This document shows positions 34,201 through 46,099 of a stretch of DNA of 64,000 bases, one piece after another. Within the stretch, counting starts at the first letter, position 1. Every line of letters begins with the position of its first letter. Source of the DNA: Atherix ibis (lineage: Eukaryota > Arthropoda > Insecta > Diptera > Athericidae). The notes under the pieces are model-generated. The model was not told the origin of the DNA. It did no database searches and was given only the letters and a program-made list of their open reading frames with translations. A program made the translations under genes and the position numbers. The stretch spans positions 75,130,806-75,194,805 of the forward strand of contig OY282608.1 of the NCBI GenBank assembly GCA_958298945.1, written 5' to 3'.

Positions 34201-37200
34201 GTTGGTTTGTTGGTGCTTTGATTTGTTGGCTTGTTGGTTTGTTGGTTTGTTGGTTTGTTGATTTGTTGGTTTGTTGGTTTGTTGGTTTGTTGGTTTTTTG
34301 GTTTGTTGGTTTGTTGGTTTGTTAGTTTGTTGGTTTGTTGGTTTGTTGGCTTGTTGGTTTGTTGGTTTGTTGGTTTGTTGGTTTGTTGGTTTGTTGGTTT
34401 GTTGGTTTGTTGGTTTGTTGGTTTGTTGGTTTGTTGGTTTTTTGATATGTTGGCTTGTTGGTTTGTTGGGTTGTTGATTTGTTGGTTTGTTGGTTTGTTG
34501 GTTTGTTGGTTTTTTGGTTTGTTGGTTTGTTGGTTTGTTGGTTTGTTGGATTGTTGGCTTATTGGTTTGTTTCTTTGTTGGTTTGTTGGTTTGTTGGTTT
34601 GTTGGTTTGTTGGTTTGTTGGTTTGTTGGTTTGTTGGTTTGTTGGTTTGTTGGTTTGTTGGTTTTTTGATATGTTGGCTTGTTGGTTTGTTGGGTTGTTG
34701 ATTTGTTGGTTTGTTGGTTTGTTGGTTTGTTGGTTTTTTGGTTTGTTGGTTTGTTGGTTTGTTGGTTTGTTGGATTGTTGGCTTATTGGTTTGTTTCTTT
34801 GTTGGTTTGTTGGTTTGTGGGTTTGTTGGTTTGTTGGTTTGTTGGTTTGTTGTTTTGTTGGTTTGTTGGTTTGTTGGTTTGTTGGTTTGTTGGTTTGTTG
34901 GTTTGTTGGTTTGTTGGTTTGTTGGTTTGTTGGTTTGTTGGTTTGTTGGTTTGTTGGTTTGTTGGTTTGTTGGTTTGTTGGTTTGTTGGTTTGTTCGTTT
35001 GTTGGTTTGTTGGTTTTTTGGTTTGTTGGTTTGTTGGTTTGTTAGTTTGTTGGTTTGTTGGTTTGTTGGTTTGTTGGTTTGTTGGTTTGTTGGTTTGTTG
35101 GTGTTTTGATTTGTTGGCTTGTTGGTTTGTTGGTTTGTTGGTTTGTTGATTTGTTGGTTTGTTGGTTTGTTGGTTTGTTGGTTTTTTGGTTTGTTGGTTT
35201 GTTGGTTTGTTAGTTTGTTGGTTTGTTGGTTTGTTGGCTTGTTGGTTTGTTGGTTTGTTGGTTTGTTGGTTTGTTGGTTTGTTGGTTTGTTGGTTTGTTG
35301 GTTTGTTGGTTTGTTGGTTTGTTGGTTTTTTGATATGTTGGCTTGTTGGTTTGTTGGGTTGTTGATTTGTTGGTTTGTTGGTTTGTTGGTTTGTTGGTTT
35401 TTTGGTTTGTTGGTTTGTTGGTTTGTTGGTTTGTTGGATTGTTGGCTTATTGGTTTGTTTCTTTGTTGGTTTGTTGGTTTGTTGGTTTGTTGGTTTGTTG
35501 GTTTGTTGGTTTGTTGGTTTGTTGGTTTGTCGGTTTGTTCGTTTGTTGGTTTGTTGGTTTGTTGGTTTGTTGGTTTGTTGGTTTGTTGGTTTGTTGGTTT
35601 GTTGGTTTGTTGGTTTGTTGGTTTGTTGGTTTGTTGGTTTGTTGGTTTGTTGGTTTGTTGGTTGGTTGGCTTGTTGGTTTGTTGGCTTGTTGGCTTGTTG
35701 GTTTCTTGTTTTGTTGGTTTGTTGGTTTGTTGGTTTGTTGGTTTGTTGGTTTGTTGGTTTGTTGGTTTGTTGGTTTGTTGGTTTTTTGGTTTGTTGGTTT
35801 GTTGGTTTGTTGGTTTGTTGGTTTGTTGGCTTGTTGGTTTGTTGGTTTGTTGGTTTGTTGGTTTGTTGGTTTGTTGGTTTGTTGGTTTGTTGGTTTGTTG
35901 GTTTGTTGGTTTGTTGGTTTGTTGGTTTGTTGGTTTGTTAGTTTGTTGGTTTGTTGATTTGTTGGTTTGTCAGCTTGCTGGTTTGTTGGCTTGTTGGCTT
36001 GTTGGTTTGTCGGTTTGTTAGTTTGTTGGTTTGTTGGTTTGTTGGTTTGTTGGTTTGTTGGTTTGTTGGTTTGTTGGTTTGTTGGTCTGTTGGTTTGTTG
36101 GTTTGTTGGTTTGTTGGTTTGTTGGTTTGTTTGTTTGTTGGTTTGTTGGTTTGTTGGTTTTTTGGCCTGTTGGTTTGTTGGTTTGTTTGTTTGTTGGTTT
36201 GTTCGGTTGTTGGCTTGTTGGTTTTTTGGCTTGTTGGCTTATTGGTTTGTTGGTATGTTTGTTTGTTGGTTTGTTGGTTTGTTGGTTTGTTGGTTTGTTT
36301 GTTTGTTGGTTTTTTGGTTTGTTGGTTTGTTGGTTTTTTGGTTTGTTGGTTTGTTTGTTATTTGGTTTGTTGGTTTGTTGGTTGGTTGGCTTGTTGGTTT
36401 GTTGGTTTGTTGGTTTGTTGGTTTGTTGGTTTGTTGGTTTGTCGGTTTGTTGGTTACTTGATTTCTTGGTTTGTTGGTTGGTTGGCTTGTTGGTTTATTG
36501 GTTTGTTGGTTTGTTGGTTTGTTGGTTTGTTGGTTTGTTGGTTTGTTGGTTTGTTGGTTTGTTGGTTTGTTTGTTTGTTGGTTTGGTCGTTTGTTGGTTT
36601 GTTGGTTTATTGGCTTGTTGGTTTGTTGGTTTGTGGGCTTGTTGGTTTGTTCGTTTGTTGGTTTGTTGGTTTGTTGGTTTGTTGGTTACTTGATTTGTTG
36701 GTTTATTGGCTTGTTGGTTTGTTGGTTTGTAGGTTTATTTGTTTGTTGGTTTGTTTGTTTGTTGGTTTGTACGTTTGTGAGTTTATTGGTTACTTGGTTT
36801 GTTGGTTTGTTCGTTTGTTCGTTTGTTGGTTTGTTGGTTTGTTGGTTTGTTCGTTTGTTGGTTTGTTGGTTTGTTGGTTTGTAGGTTTGTTGGTTTGTTG
36901 GTTTGTTGGTTTGTTGGTTTGTTGGTTTGTTGGTTTGTTGGTTTGTTAGTTTGTTCGTTTATTGGTTAGTTGGTTTGTTGGTTTTTTGGTTTGTTGGTTT
37001 GTTCGTTTGTTCGTTTGTTGGCTTGTTGGTTTGTTGGCTTGTTGGCTTGTTGGTTTGTTGGTTTGTTGGTTTGTTGGTTACTTGGTTCGTTGGTTTGTTG
37101 GTTTGTTTTGGTTTGTTGGTTTGTTGGTTTGTTGGTTTGTTGGTTTGTTGGTTTGTTGGTTTGATGGTTTGTTGGTTTGTTGGTTTGTTGGTTTGTTGGT

Positions 37201-40200
37201 TTGTTGGTTTGCTGGTTTGTTGGTTTGTTGGTTTGTTGGTTTGTTCGTTTGTTGGTTTTTTGGTTTGTTGGTTTGTTGGTTTGTTGGTTTGTTGGTTTGT
37301 TGGTTTGTTGGTTTGTTGGTTTGTTGGTTTGTTAGTTTGTTGGTTTGTTGGTTTGTTGGCTTGTTGGTTTGTTGGTTTGTTGGTTTGTTGGTTTGTTGGT
37401 TTGTTGGTTTTTTGATATGTTGGCTTGTTGGTTTGTTGGATTGTTGATTTGTTGGTTTGTTATTTTGTTGGTTTGTTGGTTTGTTGGTTTGTTGGTTTGT
37501 TGGTTTGTTGGTTTGTTGGTTTGTTGGTTTGTTGGTTTGTTGGTTTGTCAGTTTGTTGGTTTGTTGGTATGTTGGTTTGTTGGTTTGTTGGTTTGTTGGT
37601 TTGTTGGTTTGTTGGTTTGTTGGTTTGTTGGTTTGTTGGTTTGTTGGTTTGTTGGTTTGTTGGCTAGTTGGCTTGTTGGTTTGTTGGTTTGTTGGTTAGT
37701 TGGTTACTTGGTTCGTTGGTTTGTTGGTTTGTTTTGGTTTGTTGGTTTGTTGGTTTGTTGGTTTGTTGGTTTGTTAGTTTGTTGGTTTGTTGGTTTGTTG
37801 GTTTGTTGGTTTGTTGGTTTGTTGGTTTGTAGGTTTGTTGGTTTGTTGGTTTGTTGGTTTGTTGGTTTGTTGGTTTGTTGGTTTGTTGGTTTGTTCGTTT
37901 GTTGGTTTTTTGTTTTGTTGGTTAGTTGGTTTGTTGGTTTATTGGTTTGTTGGTTTGTTGTTTTGTTGGTTTGTTGGTTTCTTAGTTTGTTGGTTTGTTG
38001 GTTTGTTGGCTTGTTGGTTTGTTGGTTTGTTGGTTTGTTGGTTTGTTGGTTTGTTGGTTTGTTGGTTTGTTGGTTTGTTGGTTTGTTGGTTTTTTGATAT
38101 GTTGGCTTGTTGGTTTGTTGGCTTGTTGATTTGTTGGTTTGTTGGTTTGTTGGTTTTTTGGTTTGTTGGTTTGTTGGTTTGTTGGTTTGTTGGTTTGTTG
38201 GATTGTTGGTTTGTTGGTTTGTTGGTTGGTTGGTTTGTTGGTTTGTTGATTTGTTGGTTTGTTGGTTTGTTGGTTTGTTGGTTTGTTGGTTTGTTGGTTT
38301 GTTGGTTTGTTGGTTTGTTGGTTTGTTGGTTTGTTGGTTTGTTGATTTGTAGGTTTGTTGGCTTGTTGGTTTGTTGGCTTGTTGGCTTGTTGGTTTGTTG
38401 GTTTGTTGGTTTGTTGGATTGTTGGTTTGTTGGTTTGTTGGTTTGTTGGTTTGTTGGTTTGTTGGTTTGTTGGTTTGTCAGTTTGTTGGTTACTTGATTT
38501 CTTGGTTCGTTCGTTTGTTGGTTTGTTGGTTTGTTGGTTTGTTGGTTTGTTGGTGTTGGTTTGTTGGTTTGTTGGTTTGTTGGTTTGTTGGTTTGTTCGT
38601 TTATTGGTTTGTTGGTTTGTTGGTTTGTTGGTTTATTGTTTTGTCGGTTTGTTGGTTTGTTCGTTTGCTGGTTTGTTGATTTGTTGGTTTGTTCGTTTGT
38701 TCGTTTGTTGGCTTGTTGGTTTGTTGGCTTGTTGGCTTGTTGGTTTGTTGGTTGGTTGGTTTGTTGGCTACTTGGTTCGTTGGTTTGTTGGTTTGTTTTT
38801 GTTTGTTGGTTTGTTGGTTTGTTGGTTTGTGGGTTTGTTGGTTTGTTGGTTTGTTGGTTTGTTGTTTTGTTGGTTTGTTGGTTTGTTGGTTTGTTGGTTT
38901 GTTGGTTTGTTGGTTTGTTGGTTTGTTGGTTTGTTGGTTTGTTGGTTTGTTGGTTTGTTGGTTTTTTGGTTTGTTGGTTTGTTGGTTTGTTAGTTTGTTG
39001 GTTTGTTGGTTTGTTGGTTTGTTGGTTTGTTGGTTTGTTGGTTTGTTGGTGTTTTGATTTGTTGGCTTGTTGGTTTGTTGGTTTGTTGGTTTGTTGATTT
39101 GTTGGTTTGTTGGTTTGTTGGTTTGTTGGTTTTTTGGTTTGTTGGTTTGTTGGTTTGTTAGTTTGTTGGTTTGTTGGTTTGTTGGCTTGTTGGTTTGTTG
39201 GTTTGTTGGTTTGTTGGTTTGTTGGTTTGTTGGTTTGTTGGTTTGTTGGTTTGTTGGTTTGTTGGTTTTTTGATATGTTGGCTTGTTGGTTTGTTGGGTT
39301 GTTGATTTGTTGGTTTGTTGGTTTGTTGGTTTGTTGGTTTTTTGGTTTGTTGGTTTGTTGGTTTGTTGGTTTGTTGGATTGTTGGCTTATTGGTTTGTTT
39401 CTTTGTTGGTTTGTTGGTTTGTTGGTTTGTTGGTTTGTTGGTTTGTTGGTTTGTTGGTTGGTTGGTTTGTTGGCTACTTGGTTCGTTGGTTTGTTGGTTT
39501 GTTTTTGTTTGTTGGTTTGTTGGTTTGTTGGTTTGTGGGTTTGTTGGTTTGTTGGTTTGTTGGTTTGTTGTTTTGTTGGTTTGTTGGTTTGTTGGTTTGT
39601 TGGTTTGTTGGTTTGTTGGTTTGTTGGTTTGTTGGTTTGTTGGTTTGTTGGTTTGTTGGTTTGTTGGTTTGTTCGTTTGTTGGTTTGTTGGTTTTTTGGT
39701 TTGTTGGTTTGTTGGTTTGTTAGTTTGTTGGTTTGTTGGTTTGTTGGTTTTTTGGTTTGTTGGTTTGTTGGTTTGTTGGTGTTTTGATTTGTTGGCTTGT
39801 TGGTTTGTTGGTTTGTTGGTTTGTTGATTTGTTGGTTTGTTGGTTTGTTGGTTTGTTGGTTTTTTGGTTTGTTGGTTTGTTGGTTTGTTAGTTTGTTGGT
39901 TTGTTGGTTTGTTGGCTTGTTGGTTTGTTGGTTTGTTGGTTTGTTGGTTTGTTGGTTTGTTGGTTTGTTGGTTTGTTGGTTTGTTGGTTTGTTGGTTTGT
40001 TGGTTTTTTGATATGTTGGCTTGTTGGTTTGTTGGGTTGTTGATTTGTTGGTTTGTTGGTTTGTTGGTTTGTTGGTTTTTTGGTTTGTTGGTTTGTTGGT
40101 TTGTTGGTTTGTTGGATTGTTGGCTTATTGGTTTGTTTCTTTGTTGGTTTGTTGGTTTGTTGGTTTGTTGGTTTGTTGGTTTGTTGGTTTGTTGGTTTGT

Positions 40201-43140
40201 TGGTTTGTCGGTTTGTTCGTTTGTTGGTTTGTTGGTTTGTTGGTTTGTTGGTTTGTTGGTTTGTTGGTTTGTTGGTTTGTTGGTTTGTTGGTTTGTTGGT
40301 TTGTTGGTTTGTTGGTTTGTTGGTTTGTTGGTTTGTTGGTTGGTTGGCTTGTTGGTTTGTTGGCTTGTTGGCTTGTTGGTTTCTTGTTTTGTTGGTTTGT
40401 TGGTTTGTTGGTTTGTTGGTTTGTTGGTTTGTTGGTTTGTTGGTTTGTTGGTTTGTTGGTTTTTTGGTTTGTTGGTTTGTTGGTTTGTTGGTTTGTTGGT
40501 TTGTTGGCTTGTTGGTTTGTTGGTTTGTTGGTTTGTTGGTTTGTTGGTTTGTTGGTTTGTTGGTTTGTTGGTTTGTTGGTTTGTTGGTTTGTTGGTTTGT
40601 TGGTTTGTTAGTTTGTTGGTTTGTTGATTTGTTGGTTTGTCAGCTTGCTGGTTTGTTGGCTTGTTGGCTTGTTGGTTTGTCGGTTTGTTAGTTTGTTGGT
40701 TTGTTGGTTTGTTGGTTTGTTGGTTTGTTGGTTTGTTGGTTTGTTGGTTTGTTGGTCTGTTGGTTTGTTGGTTTGTTGGTTTGTTGGTTTGTTGGTTTGT
40801 TTGTTTGTTGGTTTGTTGGTTTGTTGGTTTTTTGGCCTGTTGGTTTGTTGGTTTGTTTGTTTGTTGGTTTGTTCGGTTGTTGGCTTCTTGGTTTTTTGGC
40901 TTGTTGGCTTATTGGTTTGTTGGTATGTTTGTTTGTTGGTTTGTTGGTTTGTTGGTTTGTTGGTTTGTTTGTTTGTTGGTTTTTTGGTTTGTTGGTTTGT
41001 TGGTTTTTTGGTTTGTTGGTTTGTTTGTTATTTGGTTTGTTGGTTTGTTGGTTGGTTGGCTTGTTGGTTTGTTGGTTTGTTGGTTTGTTGGTTTGTTGGT
41101 TTGTTGGTTTGTCGGTTTGTTGGTTACTTGATTTCTTGGTTTGTTGGTTGGTTGGCTTGTTGGTTTATTGGTTTGTTGGTTTGTTGGTTTGTTGGTTTGT
41201 TGGTTTGTTGGTTTGTTGGTTTGTTGGTTTGTTGGTTTGTTTGTTTGTTGGTTTGGTCGTTTGTTGGTTTGTTGGTTTATTGGCTTGTTGGTTTGTTGGT
41301 TTGTGGGCTTGTTGGTTTGTTCGTTTGTTGGTTTGTTGGTTTGTTGGTTTGTTGGTTACTTGATTTGTTGGTTTATTGGCTTGTTGGTTTGTTGGTTTGT
41401 AGGTTTATTTGTTTGTTGGTTTGTTTGTTTGTTGGTTTGTACGTTTGTGAGTTTATTTGTTACTTGGTTTGTTGGTTTGTTCGTTTGTTCGTTTGTTGGT
41501 TTGTTGGTTTGTTGGTTTGTTCATTTGTTGATTTGTTGGTTTGTTGGTTTGTAGGTTTGTTGGTTTGTTGGTTTGTTGGTTTGTTGGTTTGTTGGTTTGT
41601 TGGTTTGTTGGTTTGTTAGTTTGTTCGTTTATTGGTTAGTTGGTTTGTTGGTTTTTTGGTTTGTTGGTTTGTTCGTTTGTTCGTTTGTTGGTTTGTTGAT
41701 TTGTTGGTTTGTTCGTTTGTTCGTTTGTTGGCTTGTTGGTTTGTTGGCTTGTTGGCTTGTTGGTTTGTTGGTTTGTTGGTTTGTTGGTTACTTGGTTCGT
41801 TGGTTTGTTGGTTTGTTTTGGTTTGTTGGTTTGTTGGTTTGTTGGTTTGTTGGTTTGTTGGTTTGTTGGTTTGATGGTTTGTTGGTTTGTTGGTTTGTTG
41901 GTTTGTTGGTTTGTTGGTTTGCTGGTTTGTTGGTTTGTTGGTTTGTTGGTTTGTTCGTTTGTTGGTTTTTTGGTTTGTTGGTTTGTTGGTTTGTTGGTTT
42001 GTTGGTTTGTTGGTTTGTTGGTTTGTTGGTTTGTTGGTTTGTTAGTTTGTTGGTTTGTTCGTTTGTTGGCTTGTTGGTTTGTTGGTTTGTTGGTTTGTTG
42101 GTTTGTTGGTTTGTTGGTTTTTTGATATGTTGGCTTGTTGGTTTGTTGGATTGTTGATTTGTTGGTTTGTTATTTTGTTGGTTTGTTGGTTTGTTGGTTT
42201 GTTGGTTTGTTGGTTTGTTGGTTTGTTGGTTTGTTGGTTTGTCGGTTTGTTGGTTTGTTGGTTTGTCGGTTTGTTGGTTTGTTGGTATGTTGGTTTGTTG
42301 GTTTGTTGGTTTGTTGGTTTGTTGGTTTGTTGGTTTGTTGGTTTGTTGGTTTGTTGGTTTGTTGGTTTGTTGGTTTGTTGGCTAGTTGGCTTGTTGGTTT
42401 GTTGGTTTGTTGGTTTGTTGGTTACTTGGTTCGTTGGTTTGTTGGTTTGTTTTGGTTTGTTGGTTTGTTGGTTTGTTGGTTTGTTGGTTTGTTGGTTTGT
42501 TAGTTTGTTGGTTTGTTGGTTTGTTGGTTTGTTGGTTTGTTGGTTTGTTGGTTTGTTGGTTTGTTGGTTTGTAGGTTTGTTGGTTTGTTGGTTTGTTGGT
42601 TTGTTGGTTTGTTGGTTTGTTGGTTTGTTGGTTTGTTCGTTTGTTGGTTTTTTGGTTTGTTGGTTAGTTGGTTTGTTGGTTTATTGGTTTGTTGGTTTGT
42701 TGTTTTGTTGGTTTGTTGGTTTCTTAGTTTGTTGGTTTGTTGGTTTGTTGGCTTGTTGGTTTGTTGGTTTGTTGGTTTGTTGGTTTGTTGGTTTGTTGGT
42801 TTGTTGGTTTGTTGGTTTGTTGGTTTGTTGGTTTGTTGGTTTGTTGGTTTGTTGGATTGTTGGTTTGTTGGTTTGTTGGTTGGTTGGTTTGTTGGTTTGT
42901 TGATTTGTTGGTTTGTTGGTTTGTTGGTTTGTTGGTTTGTTGGTTTGTTGGTTTGTTGGTTTGTTGGTTTGTTGGTTTGTTGGTTTGTTGGTTTGTTGAT
43001 TTGTAGGTTTGTTGGCTTGTTGGTTTGTTGGCTTGTTGGCTTGTTGGTTTGTTGGTTTGTTGGTTTGTTGGATTGTTGGTTTGTTGGTTTGTTGGTTTGT
43101 TGGTTTGTTGGTTTGTTGGTTTGTTGGTTTGTCAGTTTGT
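33780..43140 (+). repeat. Higher-order repeat pair F (period 4.65-4.73 kb)
   Basis: About 33.78-38.50 kb recurs as about 38.50-43.14 kb. The offset is 4724 at GGTTCGTTCG and GGTGTT (33828 and 38552), 4678 at 35.12-35.34 kb, 4670 at 35.95-36.96 kb, 4710 at 37.4 kb and 4654 at 38.36 kb. Landmarks are GGCTACTTGGTTCG, GGTGTTTTGATTTG, TTTTTTGATATGTTGG, TTTCTTTGTTGG, TCAGCTTGCTGG, GGCCTG, TACGTTTGTGAG, TTTATTGGTTAGTTGG and GGCTAGTTGGCTTG. Copy 2 holds an additional GGCTACTTGGTTCG segment near 39.47 kb. A partial third copy follows at 43.14 kb. Confidence 0.9.
34430..34880 (+). repeat. 224-bp local tandem duplication (28 units)
   Basis: GATATGTTGGCTTG starts at 34444 and again at 34668, offset 224. 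After each copy come GGGTTGTTGATTTG, a TTTTTT unit, GGATTGTTGGCTTATTGG and TTTCTTTGTTGG. The corresponding place in F copy 2 (39.27-39.42 kb) has one copy, so this doubling is private to F copy 1 or was lost in copy 2. Confidence 0.92.
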
Positions 43141-44640
43141 TGGTTACTTGATTTCTTGGTTTGTTGGTTGGTTGGCTTGTTGGTTTATTGGTTTGTTGGT
43201 TTGTTGGTTTGTTGGTTTGTTGGTTTGTTGGTTTGTTGGTTTGTTGGTTTGTTGGTTTGTTGGTTTGTTGGTTTGTTGGTTTGTTGGTTTGTTGGTTTGT
43301 TTGTTTGTTGGTTTGGTCGTTTGTTGGTTTGTTGGTTTATTGGCTTGTTGGTTTGTTGGTTTGTGGGCTTGTTGGTTTGTTCGTTTGTTGGTTTGTTGGT
43401 TTGTTGGTTTGTTGGTTACTTGATTTGTTGGTTTATTGGCTTGTTGGTTTGTTGGTTTGTAGGTTTATTTGTTTGTTGGTTTGTTTGTTTGTTGGTTTGT
43501 ACGTTTGTGGGTTTATTGGTTACTTGGTTTGTTGGTTTGTTCGTTTGTTCGTTTGTTGGTTTGTTGGTTTGTTGGTTTTTTCGTTTGTTGGTTTGTTGGT
43601 TTGTTGGTTTGTTGGTTTGTTGGTTTGTTGGTTTGTTGGTTTGTTGGTTTGTTGGTTTGTTGGTTTGTTGGTTTGTTGGTTTGTTGGTTTGTTGGTTTGT
43701 TGGTTTGTTGGTTTGTTGGTTTGTTGGTTTGTTGGTTTGTTCGTTTGTTGGTTTTTTGGTTTGTTGGTTAATTGGTTTGTTGGTTTGTTGGTTTGTTGGT
43801 TTGTTGGTTTCTTAGTTTGTTGGTTTGTTGGTTTGTTGGCTTGTTGATTTGTTGGTTTGTTGGTTTGTTGGTTTGTTGGTTTGTTGGTTTGTTGGTTTGT
43901 TGGTTTGTTGGTTTGTTGGTTTGTTGGTTTGTTGGTTTTTTGATATGTTGGCTTGTTGGTTTGTTGGCTTGTTGATTTGTTGGTTTGTTGGTTTGTTGGT
44001 TTTTTGGTTTGTTGGTTTGTTGGTTTGTTGGTTTGTTGGTTTGTTGGTTTGTTGGTTGGTTGGTTTGTTGGTTTGTTGATTTGTTGGTTTGTTGGTTTGT
44101 TGGTTTGTTGATTTGTTGGTTTGTTGGTTTGTTGGTTTGTTGGTTTGTTGGTTTGTTGGTTTGTTGGTTTGTTGGTTTGTTGGTTTGTTGATTTGAAGGT
44201 TTGTTGGCTTGTTGGTTTGTTGGCTTGTTGGCTTGTTGGTTTGTTGGTTTGTTGGTTTGTTGGATTGTTGGTTTGTTGGTTTGTTGGTTTGTTGGTTTGT
44301 TGGTTTGTTGGTTTGTTGGTTTGTTGGTTTGTTGGTTTGTTGGTTTGTTGGTTTGTTGGTTTGTTGGTTTGTTGGTTTGTTGGTTTGTTAATTTGTTGGT
44401 TTGTTGGTTTGTTGGTTTGTTGGGTTGTTGGTTTGTTGGTTTGTTGGTTTGTTAGTTTGTTGGTTTGTTGGTTTGTTGGTTTGTTGGTTTGTTGGTTTGT
44501 TGGTTTGTTGGTTTGTTGGTTTGTTGGTTTGTTGGTTTGTTGGTTTGTTGGTTTGTTGGTTTGTTGGTTTGTTGGTTTGTTGGTTTGTTGGTTTGTTGGT
44601 TTGTTGGTTTGTTGGTTTGTTGGTTTGTTAGTTTGTTGGT
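43141..44640 (+). repeat. Partial third copy of F followed by near-canonical array
   Basis: 43.14-43.57 kb matches 36.46-36.85 kb (offset 6690) and 41.13-41.52 kb (offset 2020), with GGTTACTTGATTTCTTGG, GGTCGTTTG, TTTGTGGGCTTG, TTTATTTG and TACGTTTGTGGG. From about 43.58 kb the variants become sparse, with perfect runs of about 155 and 170 bp. TTTTTTGATATGTTGG at 43.94 kb and GATTTGAAGGTTTG near 44190 correspond to the segment at 38.09-38.35 kb (there GATTTGTAGG). Confidence 0.82.
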
Positions 44641-44885
44641 TTGTTGGCTTGTTGGTTTGTCGGCTTGTTGGTTTGTTGGCTTATTGGCTTGTTGGTTTGT
44701 CGGTTTGTTGGTTTGTTGGTTTGTTGGTTTGTTGGTTTGTTGGTTTGTTGGTTTGTTGGTTTGTTGGTTTGTTGGTTTGTTGGTTTGTTGGTTTGTTGGT
44801 TTGTTGGTTTGTTGGTTTGTTGGTTTGTTGGTTTGTTGGTTTGTTGGTTTGTTGGTTTGTTGGTTTGTTGGTTTGTTGGTTTGTT

Positions 44886-44906
44886 GGTTTTTTTTATTTG
44901 ATGGTT
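44886..44906 (+). repeat. Irregular T-rich break in the 8-bp phase
   Basis: After 23 perfect units the sequence runs through about eight T, then ATTTGATGGTTTG, before the array resumes with GTTTGCTTGTTGG and TTTTTGGCCTG. It corresponds by position to TTTGTTTGTTGG before GGCCTG in the relatives near 46.55, 49.80 and 60.02 kb. It therefore looks like a small indel plus point changes in a normal cassette, not an insertion. Confidence 0.8.
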
Positions 44907-45293
44907 TGTTTGCTTGTTGGTTTTTGGCCTGTTGGTTTGTTGGTTTGTTGGTTTGTTCGTTTGTTTGTTTGTTGGTTTGTTCGGTTGTTGGCTTGTTGGT
45001 TTTTTGGCTTGTTAGCTTATTGGTTTGTTGGTATGTTTGTTTGTTGGTTTGTTGGTTTGTTGGTTTGTTGGTTTGTTGGTTTGTTGGTTTGTTGGTTTGT
45101 TGGTTTGTTGGTTTGTTGGTTTGTTGGCTTGTTGGTTTGTTGGCTTGTTGGCTTGTTGAATTGTTGGCTTGTTGAATTGTTGGTTTGTTGGTTTGTTGGT
45201 TTGTTGGTTTGTTTGTTTGTTGGTTTGTTGGTTTGTTGGTTTGTTGGTTTTTTGGTTTGTTGGTTTGTTTGTTTGTTGGGTTGTTGGTTTGTT

Positions 45294-45640
45294 GGTTACT
45301 TGGTTTGTTGGTTTGTTGGTTTGTTGGCTTGTTGGTTTATTGGTTTGTTGGTTTGTTGGTTTGTTGGTATGTTGGTTTGTTGGTTTGTTGGTTTGTTTGT
45401 TTGTTTGTTTGTTGGTTTTTTGGTTTGTTGGTTTGTTGGTTTGTTGGTTTGTTGGTTTGTTGGTTACTTGGTTTGTTGGTTTGTTGGTTTGTTGGTTTGT
45501 TGGCTTGTTGGTTTATTGGTTTGTTGGTTTGTTGGTTTGTTGGTTTGTTGGTTTGTTTGTTTGTTGGTTTGGTCGTTTGTTGGGTTGTTGGTTTATTAGC
45601 TTGTTGGTTTGTTGGTTTGTTGGCTTGTTGGTTTGTTCGT
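45294..45640 (+). repeat. 168-bp local tandem duplication (21 units)
   Basis: GGTTACTTGGTTTG starts at 45294 and again at 45462, offset 168. Both are followed by canonical units, GGCTTGTTGGTTTATTGG and more canonical units. Copy 1 then has GGTATGTTGG and four successive GTTT units; copy 2 goes on to TTTGTTTGTTTGTTGG and GGTCGTTTG. Confidence 0.85.
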
Positions 45641-46099
45641 TTGTTGGTTTGTTGGTTTGTTGGTTTGTTGGTTTGTTGGTTTGTTCGTTTGTTGGTTTGT
45701 TGGTTACTTGATTTGTTGGTTTGTTGGCTTGTTGGTTTGTTGGTTTGTTGGTTTGTAGGTTTGTTTGTTTGTTGGTTTGTTTGTTTGATGCTTTGTACGT
45801 TTGTTGGTTACTTGGTTTGTTGGTTTGTTCGTTTGCTCGTTTGTTCGTTTGTTCGTTTGTTGGTTTGTTGGTTTGTTGGTTTGTTCGTTTGTTGCTTTGT
45901 TGGTTTGTTGGTTTGTTGGTTTGTTGGTTTGTTGATTTGTTGGTTTGTTGGTTTGTTGGTTTGTTGGTTTGTTGGTTTGTTTTTTTGTTGGTTTGTTGGA
46001 TTGTTGGTTTGTTGGTTTGTTGGTTTGTTGGTTTGTTGGTTTGTTGGTTTGTTGGGTTAATGGTTTGTTGGTTTGTTGGTTTGTTAATTTGTTGGTTTG

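Noticed and set aside
44886..44906. Transposon or poly-T insertion
   Set aside because: The break is only about 20 bp, has no target-site duplication or element ends, and aligns by position with ordinary cassettes elsewhere.
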